From Verrucomicrobiales bacterium (GTDB lineage: Bacteria; Verrucomicrobiota; Verrucomicrobiia; Limisphaerales; UBA11320), in NCBI GenBank assembly GCA_016793885.1, contig JAEUHE010000012.1, positions 1 to 64,000 on the forward strand: DNA of 64,000 nt, read 5' to 3'. Positions 54,755-63,342 of the stretch are shown here, piece after piece. The translations under genes and the position numbers were made by a program. Below the pieces are notes generated by a model. The model did not search any database. It was given only the letters and a program-made list of their open reading frames with translations, and had not been told where the DNA came from. How positions within the stretch are numbered: position 1 is the first letter of the stretch; every line of letters starts with the position of its first letter.

Positions 54755-55924
54755 ATGAACGGATCACCATCAGGCTCTCAGTCCACGGCACCCGGCTTTC
54801 CACTGTTGCCTGGCGCGACCATCGGCATCCTGGGAAGCGGCCAGTTGGGCCGCATGCTGGCGATGGCCGCTAAGCAGTTGGGATATCGCGTCGCCATTTT
54901 CTCCCCGGACTCGCACTCCCCGGCTGGTCAGGTGGCCGATGAGGAAGTGGTGGCCAGCTATGCGGATCTGGAGGCGGTGCGACGGTTTGCGGCAACCGTC
55001 CAGGTGGTCACCTTTGAGTTTGAGAACGTGCCATCCGCGACTACACAGGCGGCCTCTGAAGTCTGTCCGGTGAGGCCGGACGGCCGGGTTCTGCACATCA
55101 CGCAACATCGGCTTCGAGAGAAGACCTTTCTCCAGGAACATGGTTTCCCGGTCACCCCGTTCCGACGCATTGGCAGCGAGCAGGAACTTCAGCGGGCGGC
55201 TCAGGAGTTGGGGTTACCGGCGGTGCTCAAAACCGCCAGCTTTGGCTACGACGGCAAAGGGCAGGTGAAGGTCAGGGGGGCGTCGGATCTGGAATCGGCA
55301 TGGAGGAGCTTGGCAGGTGCCGAGGGGATCTATGAGGCCTTTGTGGATTTTGAGAAGGAGATATCCGTCATTGGGGCTCGGACTGCCGCCGGTGAATTTC
55401 GGGCTTTTCCGGTGTTTGAGAACCAACACGCTAACCACATTCTCGATGTGACTTTTGCTCCGGCGAACATTGATCGCTCACTGGCAGAGCAGGCGGAATC
55501 GCTAACGGCCGGCATCCTCAAGGCGCTCCAGGTCGTCGGGCTTTTGACCGTGGAAATGTTCCTCACGCGGGACGGTAAACTGCTCGTGAATGAGCTCGCC
55601 CCGCGCACGCACAATTCTGGGCATTTAACTCTTGACGCGGCCGTGACGAGTCAATTTGAGCAGCAATTGAGGGCTGTTTGTGGGCTGCCATTGGGTGCGA
55701 CGGATCTGCATGCGCCCGCGGCCATGGCGAACCTGTTGGGGGATGTTTGGGGTAAGGGGATTCCTCGTTGGAACGAAGCTCTGAGGGACCCGGGCATTAA
55801 ACTTCACCTCTATGGTAAACAGGAGGCCCGGGTTGGTCGGAAAATGGGACATTTGACGGCATTTGGGGGCGTTTGTGCCGATTCCGTGCGGCGGGTTCGA
55901 GAGGCACGTGACCGCTTGATGTGA
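54755..55924 (+). CDS. purK: N5-carboxyaminoimidazole ribonucleotide synthase PurK
   Basis: ATP-grasp enzyme (389 residues) that makes N5-CAIR from AIR, bicarbonate and ATP; partner of PurE. Motifs: TIGILGSGQLGRMLAMAAKQLGYRVAIFSPD, VTFEFENVPS, LKTASFGYDGKGQ, FEKEISVI, and LVNELAPRTHNSGHLTLDAAVTSQFEQQLRAVCGLPLG. ATG at 54755 leaves a short Ser/Pro extension before the fold. It is immediately followed by the ribosomal protein cluster, which has its own promoter. Confidence 0.95.
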   Translation: MNGSPSGSQSTAPGFPLLPGATIGILGSGQLGRMLAMAAKQLGYRVAIFSPDSHSPAGQVADEEVVASYADLEAVRRFAATVQVVTFEFENVPSATTQAASEVCPVRPDGRVLHITQHRLREKTFLQEHGFPVTPFRRIGSEQELQRAAQELGLPAVLKTASFGYDGKGQVKVRGASDLESAWRSLAGAEGIYEAFVDFEKEISVIGARTAAGEFRAFPVFENQHANHILDVTFAPANIDRSLAEQAESLTAGILKALQVVGLLTVEMFLTRDGKLLVNELAPRTHNSGHLTLDAAVTSQFEQQLRAVCGLPLGATDLHAPAAMANLLGDVWGKGIPRWNEALRDPGIKLHLYGKQEARVGRKMGHLTAFGGVCADSVRRVREARDRLM

Positions 55925-55942
55925 AGTTTTTTGAAAAACATG

Positions 55943-55970
55943 TTGCACGGCTCCATGCATTTGCTATTTT
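55943..55970 (+). promoter_or_regulatory. Promoter candidate for ribosomal protein cluster
   Basis: TTGCAC (55943-55948), a 16-bp spacer and TATTTT (55965-55970) lie in the gap after purK, about 120 bases before rplB. This is the only plausible sigma-70 promoter ahead of the cluster and explains the independent start at rplB. Confidence 0.45.
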
Positions 55971-56092
55971 CCGCGCTCCGTTTCGTCCCGTGTTCGGGAT
56001 GAGCGTATTAGTCGAACCGATAACCGAAGCTCTCCAGGAGCCGGGAATGATGGCTCGACGCCTCCGAGAACAAACTCGGTTTTATTGATTTT
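55971..56092 (+). promoter_or_regulatory. Structured leader before rplB with attenuator-like hairpin
   Basis: The leader contains the hairpin TCCCG-TGTT-CGGGA near 55986-56000 and, just before the start codon, CCGAG-AACAAA-CTCGG (56064-56079) followed by TTTTATT (56080-56086). The second hairpin plus T-tract resembles an intrinsic terminator and lies six bases before the rplB ATG. Ribosomal protein operons are often autoregulated through such leaders; which protein binds here cannot be said. Confidence 0.4.
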
Positions 56093-56947
56093 ATGCCAGT
56101 CAAAACCTTTAGGCCGTTAACGCCGTCGACGCGATATATCACCATCGCGTCGTTTGACGACATTACGAAGACCCGGCCCGAAAAAAGCCTGGTGGAGATT
56201 AAGCGACGATCGGGCGGGCGCAATGCCTACGGTCGTGTGACTGCCCGGGGTATCGGCGGCGGTCATAAGAAGAAGCTCCGCTTGGTGGACTTTCGGCGCA
56301 ATAAGCATGGTGTGGAAGCTACGGTGGCTGCGATCGAGTATGATCCCTGCCGCAGTGCCCGCTTGGCGCTGTTGCAGTACACCGATGGGGACAAGCGGTA
56401 TATCCTCTGTCCTCAAGGACTGCAGGTTGGAGCTAAGTTGATGAGCGGTGAGACGGCCCCTCCCGAGTTGGGAAACAGCCTCCCGCTGAAGTCGATTCCG
56501 GTCGGCATTCAGATTCACAACATCGAGCTGAGCCCGGGTCGCGGTGGGCAGATCGTCCGCTCGGCTGGCGGCGCGGCGATGCTGATGTCGCGTGCTGAGG
56601 GATATGCTCAGGTGAAGTTGCCTTCCGGCGAAATCCGCAAGATCAACGAGGTTTGCTTTGCGACCATCGGTCAGGTGGGCAATGTGGACCACTCGAACGT
56701 GATTTTGGGTAAGGCGGGTCGCAGCCGTCACCGTGGCATTCGCCCGGTGAATCGTGGTGTGACGCGTAACCCTGTGGATCATCCGAATGGTGGTGGTGCC
56801 GGTAAGTCCAAGAGCGGTGGTGGTCGTCAGCACCTCACCTCGCCCTGGGGTCTTTTGGCCAAGGGCTACAGGACTCGTAATCGTAGAAAACATTCCAACC
56901 GGTTCATCCTGGTTCGCCGCGATGGCCGTCCGATGAAGCTCAAGTAA
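56093..56947 (+). CDS. rplB: 50S ribosomal protein L2 (uL2)
   Basis: Peptidyl-transferase-proximal large-subunit protein, 284 residues, slightly longer than the usual 273-276. [54 protein letters not shown] and [24 protein letters not shown] (with the conserved HPHGGGxG-type loop, here HPNGGG) identify it. ATG at 56093. It is the first gene of the cluster; rpsJ, rplC, rplD and rplW, which usually precede it, are not found upstream. Confidence 0.97.
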   Translation: MPVKTFRPLTPSTRYITIASFDDITKTRPEKSLVEIKRRSGGRNAYGRVTARGIGGGHKKKLRLVDFRRNKHGVEATVAAIEYDPCRSARLALLQYTDGDKRYILCPQGLQVGAKLMSGETAPPELGNSLPLKSIPVGIQIHNIELSPGRGGQIVRSAGGAAMLMSRAEGYAQVKLPSGEIRKINEVCFATIGQVGNVDHSNVILGKAGRSRHRGIRPVNRGVTRNPVDHPNGGGAGKSKSGGGRQHLTSPWGLLAKGYRTRNRRKHSNRFILVRRDGRPMKLK

Positions 56948-56957
56948 CCGCAACCGT

Positions 56958-57239
56958 ATGGGACGCTCAATCAAAAAAGGCCCGTTTGTAGATTTGCATC
57001 TCCTGGAGAAAATCCAGAAGGCGAAATCGACCAGCTCCAAGGCCCCGATCAAGACCTGGTCGCGACGTTCAATGATCACCCCCGAATTTGTCGGGCTGAC
57101 ATTCAATGTTCACAACGGCAAAGTATTCAACCCGGTCTTCGTGACTGAAAACATGGTGGGTCACCGTCTCGGCGAATTTTCGCTGACCCGCACCTTTAAG
57201 AAGCATGGTGCGCATACGGCGAAAGCGGAGGCCAAATAG
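56958..57239 (+). CDS. rpsS: 30S ribosomal protein S19 (uS19)
   Basis: Small-subunit head protein, 93 residues. [19 protein letters not shown] and [40 protein letters not shown] are conserved S19 segments. It is 10 bp after rplB and the rplV start directly follows its stop. Standard order rplB-rpsS-rplV is kept. Confidence 0.97.
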   Translation: MGRSIKKGPFVDLHLLEKIQKAKSTSSKAPIKTWSRRSMITPEFVGLTFNVHNGKVFNPVFVTENMVGHRLGEFSLTRTFKKHGAHTAKAEAK

Positions 57240-57240
57240 T

Positions 57241-57573
57241 ATGGAAGTTAAAGCTATTACCCGGAACGTTCGGATGTCGGCTCAGAAGATGCGCGAGGTG
57301 GTTCGCCAGATTCAGGGCATGCCCGCGCTGAAGGCTCAGGCTGCCTTGGCGTTCGTTTCCCGCAAATCGGCTCGCGTGGTTGCCAAGACGCTCAAGTCGG
57401 CCATCGCGAACGCTGAGAACAACAACGGCCTCAAGGCTGAAAATTTGACGGTGCGCGAGGCTGTGGCCTGCACCGGCTTAACAATGAAACGGTTCACTCC
57501 CAAGGCCCGTGGCTCGGCTGGTCCGATCCTCAAACGGACTTGCCATGTGCGAATTGTGCTTTCTGACGAGTAA
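57241..57573 (+). CDS. rplV: 50S ribosomal protein L22 (uL22)
   Basis: Large-subunit tunnel protein, 110 residues. [39 protein letters not shown], then the loop-containing [24 protein letters not shown]. The ATG at 57241 follows the rpsS stop with a single base between, and the 12 upstream codons of open frame belong to rpsS. Length agrees with the family. Confidence 0.96.
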   Translation: MEVKAITRNVRMSAQKMREVVRQIQGMPALKAQAALAFVSRKSARVVAKTLKSAIANAENNNGLKAENLTVREAVACTGLTMKRFTPKARGSAGPILKRTCHVRIVLSDE

Positions 57574-57578
57574 ACGAT

Positions 57579-58259
57579 ATGGGCCAAAAGACTAACCCGA
57601 TCGGTCTCCGCGTCGCGGTCAATAAAGACTGGCGATCTAAGTGGTATGCCGACAAAAAGGACTTCGGTCGCTTGCTGACCGAGGATCAACTGATTCGCTC
57701 AATCCTCAAGAAAAAGCTCGAGGCTGCCTCGGTGCCACGCATCTTGATCGAGCGCGCTGCGACCCGCTGCCGCGTCACCATTCTCACGGCTCGTCCGGGG
57801 GTGGTCATCGGCCGTAAGGGTTCAGAAATCGACAAGCTCAAGGAGGAATTGAGCAAGATGACCGGCAAGGAAATCTACGTCGACATCCTCGAAGTCAAGA
57901 CTCCCGAGTTGGATGCCCAATTGGTCGCCGAGAACGTGGCTCTCCAGCTGGAGCGCCGGGTTTCCTTCCGTCGAGCCATGAAGAAGGCGGTTCAGACCGC
58001 CATGGACCTGGGTGCCGAAGGCATCAAGATCCGCTGTGGTGGTCGTCTTGGCGGCGCCGAATTGGCGCGTGTCGAAATTTACCATGAGGGCAGTGTTCCG
58101 CTCCATACCTTGCGTGCCAACGTTGACTACGGATTCGCTGAGGCGAAAACGGTCTATGGCATTTTGGGTGTGAAGTGCTGGATCTGCAAACAAGACGAAA
58201 AGAAAGACAAGGCCCCGGCGCCTCGTCCGGCTGAAGCCTTGGCTCCTGCTGGCAAGTAA
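57579..58259 (+). CDS. rpsC: 30S ribosomal protein S3 (uS3)
   Basis: Small-subunit protein, 226 residues: KH domain with [17 protein letters not shown] and the S3 C-terminal domain [45 protein letters not shown]. The last 25 residues ([19 protein letters not shown]) are a disordered tail. Start ATG 57579, five bases after rplV. Confidence 0.97.
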   Translation: MGQKTNPIGLRVAVNKDWRSKWYADKKDFGRLLTEDQLIRSILKKKLEAASVPRILIERAATRCRVTILTARPGVVIGRKGSEIDKLKEELSKMTGKEIYVDILEVKTPELDAQLVAENVALQLERRVSFRRAMKKAVQTAMDLGAEGIKIRCGGRLGGAELARVEIYHEGSVPLHTLRANVDYGFAEAKTVYGILGVKCWICKQDEKKDKAPAPRPAEALAPAGK

Positions 58260-58286
58260 CCCATTAAAGATTCTTAGGAGACGCCT

Positions 58287-58709
58287 ATGCCATTGATGCC
58301 CGCAAGAGTGAAGTATCGCAAAATGCATCGGGGAAGCCGCGCAGGCACTGCCTACCGTGGTTCCACCGTAGCATTTGGCGAATATGGACTGCAGAGTCTC
58401 GAACGCTGCTGGTTGGATACCAAGCAGATTGAAGCGGCCCGGGTCGCCATCGCACGCAATATGAAGCGTCGCGGCAAGGTGTGGATCCGGATCTTCCCTC
58501 AGAAATCCTTTACGAAGAAGCCTTTGGAAACTCGTATGGGTAAGGGCAAAGGCCCGCTTGAGTCTTGGGTTGCCGTGATTCGTCCGGCTAACGTCCTGTT
58601 CGAAGTGGATGGGGTGCCCGAAGCCTTGGCTCGGGAGTCTCTTCGCTTGGCGGCTACCAAGCTGCCGATCCGGACTAAATTCATCTCCCGCCATCGTGTG
58701 GCCGCGTAA
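58287..58709 (+). CDS. rplP: 50S ribosomal protein L16 (uL16)
   Basis: Large-subunit protein, 140 residues: [89 protein letters not shown] 11-17 bases before ATG is one of the few good Shine-Dalgarno sites in the cluster. Confidence 0.97.
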   Translation: MPLMPARVKYRKMHRGSRAGTAYRGSTVAFGEYGLQSLERCWLDTKQIEAARVAIARNMKRRGKVWIRIFPQKSFTKKPLETRMGKGKGPLESWVAVIRPANVLFEVDGVPEALARESLRLAATKLPIRTKFISRHRVAA

Positions 58710-58733
58710 GGCCTGCGCAAGGAATTTGACGAC

Positions 58734-58931
58734 ATGAAATCTTCCGATCTGAAAGACCAAACAGTTGCCGAGTTGCAGGTGAAGAGCCGCGACCTTCGGC
58801 AGCAGCTCTTCAAGCTGCGATTGCAAAAGGCCTCCAGCCAGCTGGAGAAGCCTTCGGAACTCAGAAACCTCCGTCGGAGCATCGCACGGGTGGAAACAAG
58901 AATCTCGGAACTGCGGAAACAAGCTGCCTGA
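58734..58931 (+). CDS. rpmC: 50S ribosomal protein L29 (uL29)
   Basis: Small helical large-subunit protein at the tunnel exit, 65 residues: [55 protein letters not shown]. Lies between rplP and rpsQ as in other bacteria. Confidence 0.95.
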   Translation: MKSSDLKDQTVAELQVKSRDLRQQLFKLRLQKASSQLEKPSELRNLRRSIARVETRISELRKQAA

Positions 58932-58939
58932 CCTTAAGT

Positions 58940-59230
58940 ATGGAACAGACGAATAAAACCGGCGGTCATCGTAAGGAACGGGTGGGTGAGGTGGTGTCTA
59001 ACAAAATGACCAAGACCATCGTGGTTCGGGTCGAACGACGCTTCCCGCATCCGCAGTTCAAAAAAGTAATCACCCGTTACAAGAAGTTTTACGCTCACGA
59101 TGAGAAGAGCGAGGCGAAGCCTGGCGATCGCGTTCGCATCCAAGAGACTCGTCCGCTTTCGCGCACCAAGCGGTGGAAGTTGGTGGAAGTGGTTGAGCGC
59201 AACACTGAGGCGACCCCTGTCGCAGTCTAA
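58940..59230 (+). CDS. rpsQ: 30S ribosomal protein S17 (uS17)
   Basis: Small-subunit assembly protein, 96 residues. [44 protein letters not shown] and [25 protein letters not shown] are the OB-fold signatures. Eight bases after rpmC. Confidence 0.96.
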   Translation: MEQTNKTGGHRKERVGEVVSNKMTKTIVVRVERRFPHPQFKKVITRYKKFYAHDEKSEAKPGDRVRIQETRPLSRTKRWKLVEVVERNTEATPVAV

Positions 59231-59242
59231 ATCTAAGATACT

Positions 59243-59608
59243 ATGCTGCAGATTCGTTCCATATTGGACGTTGCCGACAACACAGGTGCCAAGCGCGCGG
59301 CCGCGATTGGCGTCCTCGGCAAGAATCAACGCTACGCCCGGATTGGCGACGTGATTAAGGCCCACATTAAAGAGGCGGCTCCGGATGGGACCGTTAAGAA
59401 GGGCGAGGTTGTGAATGCGGTGGTCGTTCGGACTCGGCAGGCGATTCGCCGTTCTGACGGCTCGTATCTGCGTTTCGATTCCAACGCGATTGTCATCATC
59501 GACAAGGAAAACAACCCTCGCGGAACCCGTATCTTTGGACCTGTGGCGCGCGAGCTGCGGGACAAGCGGTTCATGAAGATTATTTCGCTCGCACCGGAGG
59601 TGATTTGA
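59243..59608 (+). CDS. rplN: 50S ribosomal protein L14 (uL14)
   Basis: Large-subunit interface protein, 121 residues. [59 protein letters not shown] and [27 protein letters not shown] are near-invariant L14 segments. Confidence 0.97.
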   Translation: MLQIRSILDVADNTGAKRAAAIGVLGKNQRYARIGDVIKAHIKEAAPDGTVKKGEVVNAVVVRTRQAIRRSDGSYLRFDSNAIVIIDKENNPRGTRIFGPVARELRDKRFMKIISLAPEVI

Positions 59609-59611
59609 TTT

Positions 59612-59884
59612 ATGGCTAAGTTGCATGTTAAGCGCGGAGACGAAGTGGTCGTCATTGCTGGCTCCGAGCGGGGTAAGCGCGGCAAGATCATCCAGGTTCT
59701 CACCAAGAAGAATCGGGTCATCGTCGAGGGCGCCCAAATGATCAAACGGCACATGAGGAAGAGCCAAACTCATCCTCAGGGTGCGATCGTCGAGCGGGAA
59801 GGAACTATCCATTCGTCCAATGTGATGTTGGCTGAACGCTACGATTCCAAGGCCGCGAAGCGCGGCGGGACGAAAACCAACTAA
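59612..59884 (+). CDS. rplX: 50S ribosomal protein L24 (uL24)
   Basis: Large-subunit assembly initiator, 90 residues, KOW motif in [37 protein letters not shown]. It is somewhat shorter than the usual 100-110, lacking part of the C-terminal region. Three bases after rplN. Confidence 0.95.
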   Translation: MAKLHVKRGDEVVVIAGSERGKRGKIIQVLTKKNRVIVEGAQMIKRHMRKSQTHPQGAIVEREGTIHSSNVMLAERYDSKAAKRGGTKTN

Positions 59885-59940
59885 TAGAACGTCCTGTTTA
59901 CTACGTCACGAAGCGCGTCAGTTACCACTAATTTTCGGAA

Positions 59941-60486
59941 ATGAAACCGAGACTTTACACCAAGTATCAGGCCGAAGTGCGGCCGGCCCTGCAGAAGAAC
60001 CGGGGCTACAAGAACGTTCACCAGGTGCCTCGCATCGAGAAGATCGTGGTCAACATGGGCGTGAGTGCCTCCCTCGAAAAGGGAGCCATCGAAGATGCCG
60101 CCAAGGATCTGCAGATGATCACCGGGCGTAAGCCGGCCATCAGCAAGTCGCGCAAGAGCATCGCGAACTTCAAGCTGCGCGAAGGTCAGCCTATCGGCTG
60201 TCGCGTCACGCTCCGTCGCGACTGCATGTATGAGTTTCTGGATCGGTTGGTGGCCGCCACCTTGCCTCGTATCCGTGACTTTCGTGGGATTTCGAGCCGC
60301 TCCTTCGATGGTCGCGGCAACTATTCCTTGGGCATCGCCGATCAAACGGTGTTCCCGGAGATTGAATTGGAAAAGATCAAACGTCAGCAGGGCATGGACA
60401 TCACGATCGTGACTTCCGCCCCGACCGATGCTGAGGCTCTCGAACTGCTCAAGTTGATGGGCATGCCGTTCGCGGAGAATCGCTAA
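59941..60486 (+). CDS. rplE: 50S ribosomal protein L5 (uL5)
   Basis: 5S rRNA-binding protein, 181 residues. KIVVNMGVSASLEKGAIEDAAKDLQMITGRKPAISKSRKSIANFKLREGQPIGCRVTLR and DFRGISSRSFDGRGNYSLGIADQTVFPEIE. A 56-base gap to rplX is the largest within this stretch, with no promoter visible. Confidence 0.96.
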   Translation: MKPRLYTKYQAEVRPALQKNRGYKNVHQVPRIEKIVVNMGVSASLEKGAIEDAAKDLQMITGRKPAISKSRKSIANFKLREGQPIGCRVTLRRDCMYEFLDRLVAATLPRIRDFRGISSRSFDGRGNYSLGIADQTVFPEIELEKIKRQQGMDITIVTSAPTDAEALELLKLMGMPFAENR

Positions 60487-60521
60487 CGAGTTTGGTGAAT
60501 CTTTGAGAAGACTTTAACCTT

Positions 60522-60791
60522 ATGGCCAAGAGATCCTGGTTGGAACGTAATAAGAAGAAGGCTCGCACGGTGAAGAAGTATGCGGCCCTGCGCGCCGAGC
60601 TGAAGGCGAAGGGCGACTACGCCGCTTTGTCGAAGCTCCCGCGTAATGCTAGCCCCGTGCGGTTGGTAAATCGCTGCCGGATTTCCGGCCGTCGCCGCGC
60701 CTTCATCCGAAAATATGGCGTATCTCGTTTGACGTTCCGCGAATTGGCGCTGAACGGACTGATTCCTGGCGTGACTAAGGCCAGCTGGTAA
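60522..60791 (+). CDS. rpsN: 30S ribosomal protein S14 (uS14), zinc-free form
   Basis: Small-subunit head protein, 89 residues: [78 protein letters not shown]. The CxxC zinc ligands of the short form are absent, so this is the longer C-minus type. Confidence 0.95.
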   Translation: MAKRSWLERNKKKARTVKKYAALRAELKAKGDYAALSKLPRNASPVRLVNRCRISGRRRAFIRKYGVSRLTFRELALNGLIPGVTKASW

Positions 60792-60794
60792 CCT

Positions 60795-61181
60795 ATGACC
60801 GACACGATTGCAGATTTGTTGACCCGGATCCGTAACGCGCACCGAGCGCTCTTGACGGATATTGAGCTGCCGCACTCCAAGATGAAGCAGGCCATTGCTG
60901 CCATCTTGAAGAAGGAGGGCTACATTGTGGACTTTAGCGTGGAGGGCAAGACTATCAAACGTCTCAAGCTCAAGTTAAAGTATGATGGACGACGCAGTGT
61001 TATCACTGGCATTCGTCGCGTGAGCAGCCCAGGGCTCCGTCGCTACGTCGGGTCTACCGAGATTCCTCGGGTCCGCGGTGGCCTCGGGACCGCGATCCTC
61101 TCCACCTCGCAAGGGGTCATGAGCGGTGCGGAAGCTCGTAAGCAGAACTTGGGTGGCGAACTCCTCTGCTACGTTTGGTAA
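60795..61181 (+). CDS. rpsH: 30S ribosomal protein S8 (uS8)
   Basis: 16S rRNA-binding protein, 128 residues: [44 protein letters not shown] and [33 protein letters not shown]. In many bacteria S8 autoregulates this operon; no obvious mRNA target was identified here. Confidence 0.96.
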   Translation: MTDTIADLLTRIRNAHRALLTDIELPHSKMKQAIAAILKKEGYIVDFSVEGKTIKRLKLKLKYDGRRSVITGIRRVSSPGLRRYVGSTEIPRVRGGLGTAILSTSQGVMSGAEARKQNLGGELLCYVW

Positions 61182-61199
61182 CTTCAATTTACAGCCATT

Positions 61200-61736
61200 A
61201 TGTCACGAATTGGTAAGCAACCGATTGCGATTCCCGCCAAAGTTAAGGTGGAGATCAAAGGCAGTCAGCTCCGCGTCGAGGGGCCCAAAGGTAAGCTCGA
61301 CATGACTCTTCCGCGCCGCACGTCCGCCAAAGTGGCTGACAACCAGGTCGTGGTGTCCCGGGATGGGGAAGATGCTGAGGCCAAGGCCATGCACGGTTTA
61401 GGTCGTGCCTTGGTCAACAACATGGTCAAGGGCGTCAGCGATGGCTTCGTCAAGAAGCTCGAGATTCAAGGCGTCGGATTTAAGGCCGCTGTCCAAGGGG
61501 CAGTTGTCAATCTGAGCTTGGGGTATTCGCATCCCCTGAACTACCCCATTCCCGCCCAAATCAAGGTCACGGTCGAAGAAAACACCAAGCTGACCATTGA
61601 AGGGCCGGATAAGGCCTTGGTTGGTCTCGTGGCCTCCGAAATTCGGGCCTTCTACCCCCCTGAGCCTTACAAGGGCAAGGGCGTCCGCTACTCGGACGAA
61701 AAGGTGATCCGCAAGGAAGGCAAGACCGTACAGTAA
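61200..61736 (+). CDS. rplF: 50S ribosomal protein L6 (uL6)
   Basis: Large-subunit protein near the sarcin-ricin loop, 178 residues: MSRIGKQPIAIPAKVKVEIKGSQLRVEGPKGKL, GVGFKAAVQGAVVNLSLGYSHPLNYPIP and RAFYPPEPYKGKGVRYSDEKVIRKEGKT. Confidence 0.97.
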   Translation: MSRIGKQPIAIPAKVKVEIKGSQLRVEGPKGKLDMTLPRRTSAKVADNQVVVSRDGEDAEAKAMHGLGRALVNNMVKGVSDGFVKKLEIQGVGFKAAVQGAVVNLSLGYSHPLNYPIPAQIKVTVEENTKLTIEGPDKALVGLVASEIRAFYPPEPYKGKGVRYSDEKVIRKEGKTVQ

Positions 61737-61775
61737 CCGATTTAACGCCACGGCCAAACCCGTGGCTCCAAAAAC

Positions 61776-62135
61776 ATGCAGATCCAGAACAAACAACGTC
61801 TACGCCGCCTCCGAAAGCTTCGCATTCGCAAGGTGGTCGTCGGCACACCGGTCCGCCCCCGCTTGTCTGTCAAATTCAGCAATGCGCACATCTACGTTCA
61901 ATTCATCGACGATTCAGCCCGCGTCACTTTGGCGGCCGCCTCAACGAAGGTCAAAGGTGGCAAGTCGGTGCTCAAGGCGAACATCGATGGCGCGACCAAG
62001 TTAGGGAAACTCGCGGCTGAAGCTGCTTTGGCCAAAGGGATTAAGAAAGTTGTGTTTGACCGCAATGGCATTCGCTACCACGGGAAGGTGAAAGCGCTTG
62101 CTGACGCGGCTCGCCTGGGTGGTCTTGAATTTTAA
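61776..62135 (+). CDS. rplR: 50S ribosomal protein L18 (uL18)
   Basis: 5S rRNA-binding protein, 119 residues: [38 protein letters not shown] and [28 protein letters not shown]. Normal order and length. Confidence 0.95.
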   Translation: MQIQNKQRLRRLRKLRIRKVVVGTPVRPRLSVKFSNAHIYVQFIDDSARVTLAAASTKVKGGKSVLKANIDGATKLGKLAAEAALAKGIKKVVFDRNGIRYHGKVKALADAARLGGLEF

Positions 62136-62156
62136 CCGCGGAAGGAATTAATCACC

Positions 62157-62858
62157 GTGTCAGATCCTATCAAAAGCAATAACGAAGGTGCAAAGCCCGC
62201 TGGGCAGCCGGGTAACAGCTCGGGTGGCCAGGGTGGCGGGGGCGGCTATTTCGGTGGCGGCGGCAATCGCGGCGGCGGGCGTGGGCCTGGACGTGGACCT
62301 CGGCGTAACCGGGGCGATGGCGATGGCGACCAAAACGGCAACGAACTCGCCGAGAAAGTCGTTTATATCAATCGCTCCGCTAAGGTGGTTAAGGGCGGTC
62401 GTCGCTTCAGCTTCAGCGCTCTGGTTGTCGTTGGAGACAAAAAGGGCCGTGTAGGGTTGGGCCTTGGTAAAGCCGGGGAAGTGGCTGACGCGATCCGCAA
62501 AGGCGGGGAAATCGCCAAAGGACGCATGATGCCTATTTCTCTGCGCGATACCACCATCCCGCATGAGGCTTTGGCCGATTATTGCGGTGCTCGCGTGCTG
62601 TTGCGACCTGCCTCTCCCGGAACCGGGGTCATCGCCGGTAAGACCGTTCGGGCCGTTTTGGAATCCGTCGGCATCCGTGACGTTCTGAGCAAATCGCTGG
62701 GATCCAAAAATCCGTCCAATGTAGTCAAGGCAACCTTCGCCGCTCTGCGCCAGTTGCGCCTCCGCGAAGACATCCTGAGGAGCCGTGGCATCGTTGTGCG
62801 GACCGCTGCTGCGGCTGCACCGGTTGCTGCGACGCCTGAAACTCCTGCTACTACCTGA
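62157..62858 (+). CDS. rpsE: 30S ribosomal protein S5 (uS5) with long Gly/Arg-rich N-terminus
   Basis: Small-subunit accuracy protein, 233 residues. The conserved domain begins only at [51 protein letters not shown] (about residue 62), preceded by an extension rich in Gly, Arg and Asn ([20 protein letters not shown]) not found in model S5. GTG start at 62157; no alternative start lies nearer the domain except inside it. The extension is RGG-like and could bind RNA. rpmD should follow but rplO comes next, eight bases later. Confidence 0.94.
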   Translation: MSDPIKSNNEGAKPAGQPGNSSGGQGGGGGYFGGGGNRGGGRGPGRGPRRNRGDGDGDQNGNELAEKVVYINRSAKVVKGGRRFSFSALVVVGDKKGRVGLGLGKAGEVADAIRKGGEIAKGRMMPISLRDTTIPHEALADYCGARVLLRPASPGTGVIAGKTVRAVLESVGIRDVLSKSLGSKNPSNVVKATFAALRQLRLREDILRSRGIVVRTAAAAAPVAATPETPATT

Positions 62859-62866
62859 ATCTAGAT

Positions 62867-63322
62867 ATGTCACTTCGTCTCCATAATCTTAAACCTCGAC
62901 CTGGTGCTAAACACCGCCGGAAGCGGCTTGGTATCGGTGAGTCCAGCGGCCACGGCAAAACCAGCGGTCGCGGTGGAAAAGGTCAGTCTGCTCGTTCAGG
63001 CAGCTCCATCCGTCCCGGGTTCGAAGGGGGCCAGATGCCCCTCTTCCGCCGTATGCCCAAGCGCGGGTTTAACAACATCAGCCACGCGACGCGCTATCTC
63101 GTTGTCAATGTGGCTTCTCTGAACAGCTTTGCTGATGGCGCGACCGTAGACACTGCGGCGCTCCGCAAAATTCGTGTTGCCTCTGGCCGCTTGACCAAGC
63201 TCAAGATTCTGGGCGATGGGGACTTGACCCGCAAGCTCACGGTCGTAGCTCATGCCTTCACCGCCACCGCCAAAGCCAAGATCGAGGCCAAAGGCGGTAA
63301 GTGCGAACTCGTAACAGCCTAA
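62867..63322 (+). CDS. rplO: 50S ribosomal protein L15 (uL15)
   Basis: Large-subunit protein, 151 residues: LRLHNLKPRPGAKHRRKRLGIGESSGHGKTSGRGGKGQSARSGSSIRPGFEGGQMPLFRRMPKRGFNN is a textbook L15 N-terminus. The gap before it is too short for rpmD (L30). Confidence 0.96.
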   Translation: MSLRLHNLKPRPGAKHRRKRLGIGESSGHGKTSGRGGKGQSARSGSSIRPGFEGGQMPLFRRMPKRGFNNISHATRYLVVNVASLNSFADGATVDTAALRKIRVASGRLTKLKILGDGDLTRKLTVVAHAFTATAKAKIEAKGGKCELVTA

Positions 63323-63342
63323 GCTGAACCCCCGCACCCGGC

